NCBI GenBank assembly: GCA_903871435.1
Contig: CAIQGU010000063.1
Coordinates: 1-9,822 of the forward strand
Source: an uncultured Burkholderiales bacterium
Lineage (GTDB): Bacteria > Pseudomonadota > Gammaproteobacteria > Burkholderiales > Burkholderiaceae_F
Direction of reading: 5' to 3'
DNA: 9,822 nt
The stretch's first letter is position 1. Each line of letters starts with the position of its first letter. The notes under the pieces are model-generated. The model did not search any database and had not been told where the DNA came from. It saw nothing but the letters and a program-made list of their open reading frames with translations. The position numbers were made by a program, and so were the translations under genes. Below are positions 5,897-9,822 of the stretch, in pieces.

Positions 5897-6770
5897 ATCC
5901 AGCACGGGGGTGGCTACCGAGTGGCGGCACCGCGGAGGCATGCTGGCGCCGGTGCAGGCGGCGCTGGCGGTGGAGATGCCCGTGGCCCTGGAGTACAACG
6001 GCATCTCGCATGCCGTCATGCTGGCGACACCGGATGACCTGGAGGATTTTGCGCTGGGCTTCTCGCTGAGCGAGGGCATTATCGATCGCGCGGGCGACCT
6101 CTATGGCGTCGAGGCAACGCACGCTGCCGGCGGCATCACATTGGCCCTGGACATCGCTGCGGGCGCGTTCGCCCGGCTCAAGGAGCGGCGCCGCTCGCTG
6201 GTGGGCCGAACCGGCTGCGGCATTTGCGGCACGGAAAGCCTGGACCAGGTACTGCGGCCCTTGGCGCCCCTGGCCGCTCCACTCTGGCGGCTGGCGCCGG
6301 CTGCGCTGGAGCGCGCATCCACGGCGCTACCCGGTGCGCAAGCGCTGCTACAGCTCACCGGTGCCACCCACGGCGCGGCCTGGTGCGCGCCCGATGGCAC
6401 CATTGTGCAGGTGCGCGAGGACGTGGGCCGGCACAATGCGCTCGACAAACTGATTGGCGCCCTGGTCGGCGCCGGCGTCGCCCGCGACCAGGGCTTCGTC
6501 CTGATCACCAGCCGCGCCAGCGTCGAGATGGTGCAAAAGTCGGCAACGGCTGGAATCTCGATGCTGGCGGCGGTTTCCGGCCCGACCACGCTGGCCGTGC
6601 AGACGGCCGATCAACTAGGGGTGACCCTGATCGGCTTTGCGCGCGGCGCCCGTTTCTCCGTCTATACCCACCGCAACCGCGTGGAGCCCAGCGATGACCA
6701 CAGCCCTGCGACCGATAACGGCGCTCGCCCTGGCCTGCCTGATCCCCCTGACGGCAACAGCGGCGCCTGA
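5889..6770 (+). CDS. fdhD: Formate dehydrogenase accessory sulfurtransferase FdhD
   Basis: FdhD passes sulfur from the cysteine desulfurase IscS to the molybdenum (bis-MGD) cofactor, a step needed for active formate dehydrogenase. The protein is 293 residues (E. coli FdhD is 277). The key cysteine pair is in GRTGCGICGTESLD (Cys110, Cys113), matching the CxxC of E. coli. Other conserved stretches are DLEDFALGFSLSEGII, VREDVGRHNALDKLIGAL, LITSRASVEMVQKSA and LIGFARGARFSVYTH. The ATG at 5889 overlaps the end of the thioesterase gene (shared ATGGCTGA) and is the best start. The family normally ends soon after the YTH segment; here about 28 further Asp/Pro/Gly-rich residues run on through the start of ampC. 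No formate dehydrogenase subunit gene lies in this window. Confidence 0.95.
   Translation: MAESSTGVATEWRHRGGMLAPVQAALAVEMPVALEYNGISHAVMLATPDDLEDFALGFSLSEGIIDRAGDLYGVEATHAAGGITLALDIAAGAFARLKERRRSLVGRTGCGICGTESLDQVLRPLAPLAAPLWRLAPAALERASTALPGAQALLQLTGATHGAAWCAPDGTIVQVREDVGRHNALDKLIGALVGAGVARDQGFVLITSRASVEMVQKSATAGISMLAAVSGPTTLAVQTADQLGVTLIGFARGARFSVYTHRNRVEPSDDHSPATDNGARPGLPDPPDGNSGA
6683..6686 (+). promoter_or_regulatory. Ribosome binding site of ampC inside the end of fdhD
   Basis: GGAG at 6683-6686 lies seven bases before ATG 6694, the codon that begins a clear signal peptide. It selects this ATG over earlier possible starts in the same frame and implies translation of ampC from within fdhD. 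Confidence 0.55.
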
Positions 6771-7851
6771 TCCGACCGCCCTGCGCGAGCGCATTGATGC
6801 GACCATCCGCCCGCTCATGGCGGAACACCGGGTACCCGGCATGGCGGTGGCCGTGACAATTAACGGCCAGGCCTACTTCTTCAACTACGGCGTGGCGGCG
6901 CGCGAGACCCGGGTGCCGGTGTCCGAGACGACCCTTTTCGAACTGGGGTCGGTGAGCAAGACGTTCACGGCCACGCTGGCCCTGTACGCGCAGGCCCTGG
7001 GCCAGCTGTCGCTGACCGACCACCCGGGCAAGTACATGCCGCAGCTGGCGGGGAGCGCCATCGACAAGGCGACCTTGCTGCACCTGGGCACCTATACCGC
7101 GGGGGGCCTGCCGCTGCAGGTGCCCGATGCGGTGACCGATGAGCCGAGCATGGTCCGGTATTTCCAGGACTGGCAGCCCGCCGCGGAGCCCGGTACGCAG
7201 CGTCAATATTCCAATCCCAGCATAGGGCTGTTTGGATATCTCGCCAGCCTCGCACTGCATCGCGGATTCGCCGATGTCGTTGAAACGGATCTCCTGCCCA
7301 AGCTGGGTCTGGCGCACACCTACGTACGTGTTCCGGAAAGCGCCATGGCCAACTACGCCTGGGGCTACGACAAGGAGAACAAGCCCGTGCGAGTGACCCC
7401 GGGCATGTTCGACGTGGAGGCCTATGGCGTGAAGTCGACCGCTGCCGACATGATCCGGTATGTCCAGATCAACATCGATGCCAGCGTCGCTGGCAGCAGC
7501 CTCGAGGAACCGGTTCGACAGGCGGTGGAGGGCACCCACAGGGGGTACTTCGCGGTGGGTGCGATGGTGCAGGGGCTGGGATGGGAGCAGTACCCGTACC
7601 CGGTATCGCTGGAACGCCTGCTGGAGGGCAATTCCGAGCAGATCATCTTCGAGCCCAATCCGGTAAAACGCCTTGCCGCTACGGATTCCGGGCCCCATCT
7701 GTTCGACAAGACGGGGTCAACGAATGGCTTCGGCGCTTACGTGGCGTTCGTTCTGCAGCGCCGCATCGGCGTGGTGCTGTTGGCCAACCGCAGTTACCCC
7801 ATTGCCGACCGCGTGCGCGCCGCTGCAGCCATACTCGACGTGCTCGAATGA
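6694..7851 (+). CDS. ampC: Class C beta-lactamase (AmpC family)
   Basis: This is a periplasmic serine beta-lactamase. The 385 residues start with a typical Sec signal peptide (MTTALRPITALALACLIPLT, cleavage near residue 23-24), so the export direction is clear. All class C motifs are present: Ser86-Val-Ser-Lys89 in ELGSVSKTF (the nucleophile and its Lys), Tyr172-Ser-Asn174 (family YxN), and Lys339-Thr-Gly in FDKTGSTNGFGAYVAF. TYTAGGLPLQ and NYAWGYDKENKP are also characteristic, which makes a penicillin-binding esterase unlikely. The length matches E. coli AmpC (377). No divergent LysR-type ampR gene is next to it, so the usual induction circuit is not encoded here. Its first 77 bases overlap fdhD in another frame, suggesting expression from the operon. 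Substrate range cannot be told from sequence. Confidence 0.93.
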   Translation: MTTALRPITALALACLIPLTATAAPDPTALRERIDATIRPLMAEHRVPGMAVAVTINGQAYFFNYGVAARETRVPVSETTLFELGSVSKTFTATLALYAQALGQLSLTDHPGKYMPQLAGSAIDKATLLHLGTYTAGGLPLQVPDAVTDEPSMVRYFQDWQPAAEPGTQRQYSNPSIGLFGYLASLALHRGFADVVETDLLPKLGLAHTYVRVPESAMANYAWGYDKENKPVRVTPGMFDVEAYGVKSTAADMIRYVQINIDASVAGSSLEEPVRQAVEGTHRGYFAVGAMVQGLGWEQYPYPVSLERLLEGNSEQIIFEPNPVKRLAATDSGPHLFDKTGSTNGFGAYVAFVLQRRIGVVLLANRSYPIADRVRAAAAILDVLE

Positions 7852-8625
7852 CTACGGCGTCAGGGTGTTGTGCAGCTCTCCGATACCCGCTATGGAGATG
7901 GTCACGTGGGAACCATCCTTCATCGAGCCCACGCCAATGGACGTTCCCACCGCGATGACATCACCCGGGTACAGCGTCAGGTCACCGGATAGGTGGCTGA
8001 CGATTTCGGGCGGCGTGAAGATCATGTCCGACAGCGGGTAGTTCTGACGCTCCGAACCATCGAGCACCGTCACGACCCGCGCGGCCGACCAGTCGAGGTC
8101 GGTATGGATGGCCGGCCCTATGCAGCTGAAAGTGTCGAAGCCCTTGGATCGCGTCCACTGCGCGAAATTCTCGTCCTCGCCGATGATCTCGGCCGCCGTG
8201 ACATCGTTCACGCAGGTGTAGCCCAGGATGTAGCTGCTGGCCTCGGCCACGCTCACGTTGGCGCACTTGCGGCCGATGACGATGCCAAGTTCACCTTCAA
8301 AAACTATCTTGCCGGCGTAACGCTGCGGCCGGCGTATGGCATCTCCCGTGCCGATCACCGAGGTGGCCGGCTTGATGAGGAACAGCGGGTGCGCGGGCGC
8401 CGCCTTGCCCAGCTTTTCGCCCAGCGCACGGAAATTGTTCCATAGGGCAATCACCTTGGTTGGCGTGCAAGGAGCGGCCAGCCGCACATCGCCCAGCGCG
8501 ATGCGGCGGCCGGTAGCGACGGCGTCGAGGTAGCCGCTGCCCTGGTGTTCGGCGATCTGGCCGGCTTCGAGCGCACCGAAGCCGGGTGAACCGTCAGCGG
8601 TCGTATAGCGTACCCATGTCGTCAT
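7852..8625 (-). CDS. Fumarylacetoacetate hydrolase (FAH) family protein
   Basis: This cytoplasmic metal-dependent family cleaves or decarboxylates acyl-pyruvate-type compounds, often in aromatic degradation. The 257 residues include the metal ligands in FEGELGIVIG (Glu110, Glu112) and TCVNDVTA (Asp141), plus KGFDTFSCIGPAI and GDVIAVGTSIGVGSMKDG, which are typical. The usual catalytic-region motif NYxxHA reads NNFRALGEK here (from residue 63), with no His at that place; this may mark a subfamily or a changed reaction, so the substrate is unknown. The gene follows a panE-type reductase on the same strand by 29 bases and is probably co-transcribed with it. Its TAG directly abuts the TGA of ampC coming from the other side, with no spacer and no terminator hairpin visible. 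Confidence 0.88.
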   Translation of the reverse strand: MTTWVRYTTADGSPGFGALEAGQIAEHQGSGYLDAVATGRRIALGDVRLAAPCTPTKVIALWNNFRALGEKLGKAAPAHPLFLIKPATSVIGTGDAIRRPQRYAGKIVFEGELGIVIGRKCANVSVAEASSYILGYTCVNDVTAAEIIGEDENFAQWTRSKGFDTFSCIGPAIHTDLDWSAARVVTVLDGSERQNYPLSDMIFTPPEIVSHLSGDLTLYPGDVIAVGTSIGVGSMKDGSHVTISIAGIGELHNTLTP

Positions 8626-8654
8626 GGCGAGTTCCGTTGCGTCTGCGTTGCTGG

Positions 8655-9671
8655 CTAGTGTGCAGCGTGGTGGCCGGCGGCCTTGGCGGCGCGCTCTTCT
8701 TCCATGGTCTTGGCCAGCAGCTTGGTCAAGGCATAGACGGCATCGATATGCGGCGTGGGCGTCTCGGTGAGGCGGCCCAGCTCAACCACCGACCCCACCA
8801 GCGCATCGACTTCCGGCGAGCGCCCGGCCTCGACGTCCTGGAGCATGGAGGTCTTGTGGCGGCCGACCTTCTCGGCGCCGGCAATACGCTTCTCCAGCGA
8901 CAGGCGGAACGTGATTCCCAGGCTGTTGGCGATAGCCTGGGCTTCGGTCATCATGGCCGCCGCCAGTTCGCGCGACGGCGGGTACTGGCAGATGTCGATC
9001 AGCGTGGACCGCGACAGCGCACTGATGGGGTTGAACGTAAGATTGCCCCACAGCTTGAGCCAGATCTCGGCGCGGATGTTGTCGAGCACCGGCGCCTTGA
9101 ATCCGGCGCGGATGAAGCATTCGGACACGCGGTTCACGCGTTCGCTGCTGCTGCCGTCGGGCTCGCCCACGGGGAAGCGGTCGCCCTCGACGTGCTGGAT
9201 CACGCCCGGAGCAATCAGTTCGGAAGCCGGATAAACCACACAGCCGATCACCCGGCTCGAGTGGATGTTCGTGGCGATCTTGCCATGCGGATCGACACTG
9301 TGAACGACGCGGCCGTCCAGGTCACCGCCGTGCTTGTAGAAGTACCAGTAGGGAATGCCGTTTTGCATCGGCACCACGATGGTGTCGGGTCCGAAGAGCT
9401 TGGGCACATCGTCGACCACGTCGATGACCTGGTGGGCCTTCATGCCCAGGATGACGATGTCCTGCGGACCGGGCTCGTCGTAATTGTTCGTGGCCTTGAC
9501 GTTGCGGGCGACGTGCTCGGTGCCGTCCTGCATGATGAGCTTGATGCCGTTTTCGCGGATCGCCGCCAGGTTCGCGCCGCGAACCATGAAGGTGACGTCC
9601 TCGCCGGCCAGCGCCAGCTTGACTCCGATATAGCCGCCGATCGCCCCGGCGCCAATGATGGCGATTTTCAT
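8655..9671 (-). CDS. panE: 2-dehydropantoate 2-reductase (ketopantoate reductase) family
   Basis: PanE reduces ketopantoate to pantoate with NADPH in coenzyme A synthesis. The 338 residues begin MKIAIIGAGAIGGYIG, the NADP-binding Rossmann motif. The QNG segment (103-105), Lys206, Asn210 and Asn214 in WLKLWGNLTFNPISAL, and KTSMLQD (273-279) with the following Glu287 match the catalytic lysine, asparagines and glutamate of the family. The NGIPYWYFYKHGG segment resembles the PanE paralogues common in Burkholderiales that lie beside catabolic genes, so the true substrate may be another 2-oxo acid. The neighbouring FAH-family gene supports that, and pantothenate genes are absent here. The C-terminus ends in a small His-rich tail (AGHHAAH). 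ATG 9671 has AGGGA about seven bases upstream. The enzyme fold is certain; the exact role is less so. Confidence 0.88.
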   Translation of the reverse strand: MKIAIIGAGAIGGYIGVKLALAGEDVTFMVRGANLAAIRENGIKLIMQDGTEHVARNVKATNNYDEPGPQDIVILGMKAHQVIDVVDDVPKLFGPDTIVVPMQNGIPYWYFYKHGGDLDGRVVHSVDPHGKIATNIHSSRVIGCVVYPASELIAPGVIQHVEGDRFPVGEPDGSSSERVNRVSECFIRAGFKAPVLDNIRAEIWLKLWGNLTFNPISALSRSTLIDICQYPPSRELAAAMMTEAQAIANSLGITFRLSLEKRIAGAEKVGRHKTSMLQDVEAGRSPEVDALVGSVVELGRLTETPTPHIDAVYALTKLLAKTMEEERAAKAAGHHAAH

Positions 9672-9718
9672 TTGACGTTCCCTCTGTGAATCGAATTCGG
9701 TCTTGAAAGTACTGCGAC

Positions 9719-9753
9719 TACCCTCACCCCAGCCCTCTCCCGGAGGGAGAGGG
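9719..9753. repeat. CCCTCACCCC-type interspersed palindromic repeat with hairpin
   Basis: TACCCTCACCCC at 9719-9730 is followed by CCCTCTCCC (9733-9741), a GGA loop and GGGAGAGGG (9745-9753): a perfect 9-bp stem. Similar sequences are scattered between genes in many beta- and gammaproteobacteria (recalled, not searched). It lies upstream of panE on the far side of its 5' leader, so it may end transcription coming from the right or be a mobile small repeat. No U-run follows on either strand. Confidence 0.7.
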
Positions 9754-9763
9754 TGAAGAAGGC

Positions 9764-9787
9764 CGGAATTCCCGGACGGGAGTTCCG
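9764..9787. repeat. Second hairpin next to the interspersed repeat
   Basis: CGGAATTCCCG (9764-9774), two loop bases, and CGGGAGTTCCG (9777-9787) form an 11-bp stem with one mismatch. It begins ten bases after the first hairpin. The rest of 9672-9822 holds the panE leader and no gene I can support; the short frames entering from the right end stop at once or are repeat translations. Confidence 0.55.
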
Positions 9788-9822
9788 CTGGCTCAGAGTG
9801 CGAGAGGGCTGGCGAGCATGAC

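Noticed and set aside
8586..9689. Long plus-strand frame opposite panE
   Set aside because: Antisense shadow; the minus strand has an unmistakable ketopantoate reductase with a ribosome binding site.
1..9822. CRISPR array, phage genes, transposase, tRNA, rRNA or defence system
   Set aside because: None visible; repeats are short and imperfect, and all large frames belong to recognised metabolic or transport families.
9793..9822. C-terminal end of a minus-strand gene entering from the right edge (…SPLAL stop)
   Set aside because: Only about nine codons are inside the window and nothing distinguishes them from chance.

Overview
This window looks like a bacterial contig carrying a short foreign eukaryotic piece at its left end. 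From about position 457 to the right end the DNA is GC-rich, tightly packed and intron-free, with Shine-Dalgarno-type start sites. Its gene families are typical of a free-living betaproteobacterium, most probably Burkholderiales; this is judged from the look of the proteins, not from a search. The first ~330 bases look like nuclear DNA of a GC-rich unicellular eukaryote (alga or protist): an exon encoding the C-terminal tail of an AGC-family protein kinase, flanked by intron ends with pyrimidine tracts, AG acceptors and a GT donor. The transition falls inside a truncated UDP-glucose dehydrogenase gene, so the simplest explanation is a chimeric assembly or a contaminated scaffold rather than biology. 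The stretch 322-457 is ambiguous: it can be read as the last kinase exon, or in another frame as a fragment of a lower-GC bacterial protein, which would make the left end a three-piece mosaic.

Layout. 459-2019 (+): truncated ugd and a UDP-glucuronate 4-epimerase. Together they turn UDP-glucose into UDP-glucuronate and UDP-galacturonate for surface polysaccharide. 2135-3202 (-): pyrC, dihydroorotase of pyrimidine synthesis. 3306-5180 (-): an Atm1-type ABC exporter upstream of pyrC; the gap between them holds six GTT-led units spaced about 11 bp apart. 5408-7851 (+): a compact run of YciA-type acyl-CoA thioesterase, fdhD (sulfur transfer to formate dehydrogenase) and an ampC class C beta-lactamase, with overlapping gene ends. 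7852-9671 (-): a panE-type ketopantoate reductase followed by a fumarylacetoacetate-hydrolase-family enzyme, probably one operon. 9672-9822: no gene seen, but two neighbouring hairpins, one belonging to a CCCTCACCCC-type interspersed repeat that also has a half copy after ugd.

Apart from the left end the region is mostly core metabolism and housekeeping. I see no transposase, integrase, phage gene, CRISPR array, tRNA or rRNA. I found no convincing undescribed biological system. The points most worth a second look are the eukaryote/bacterium junction, the 11-bp-phased array before pyrC, the missing normal start codon of the epimerase, and the 77-bp fdhD/ampC overlap.
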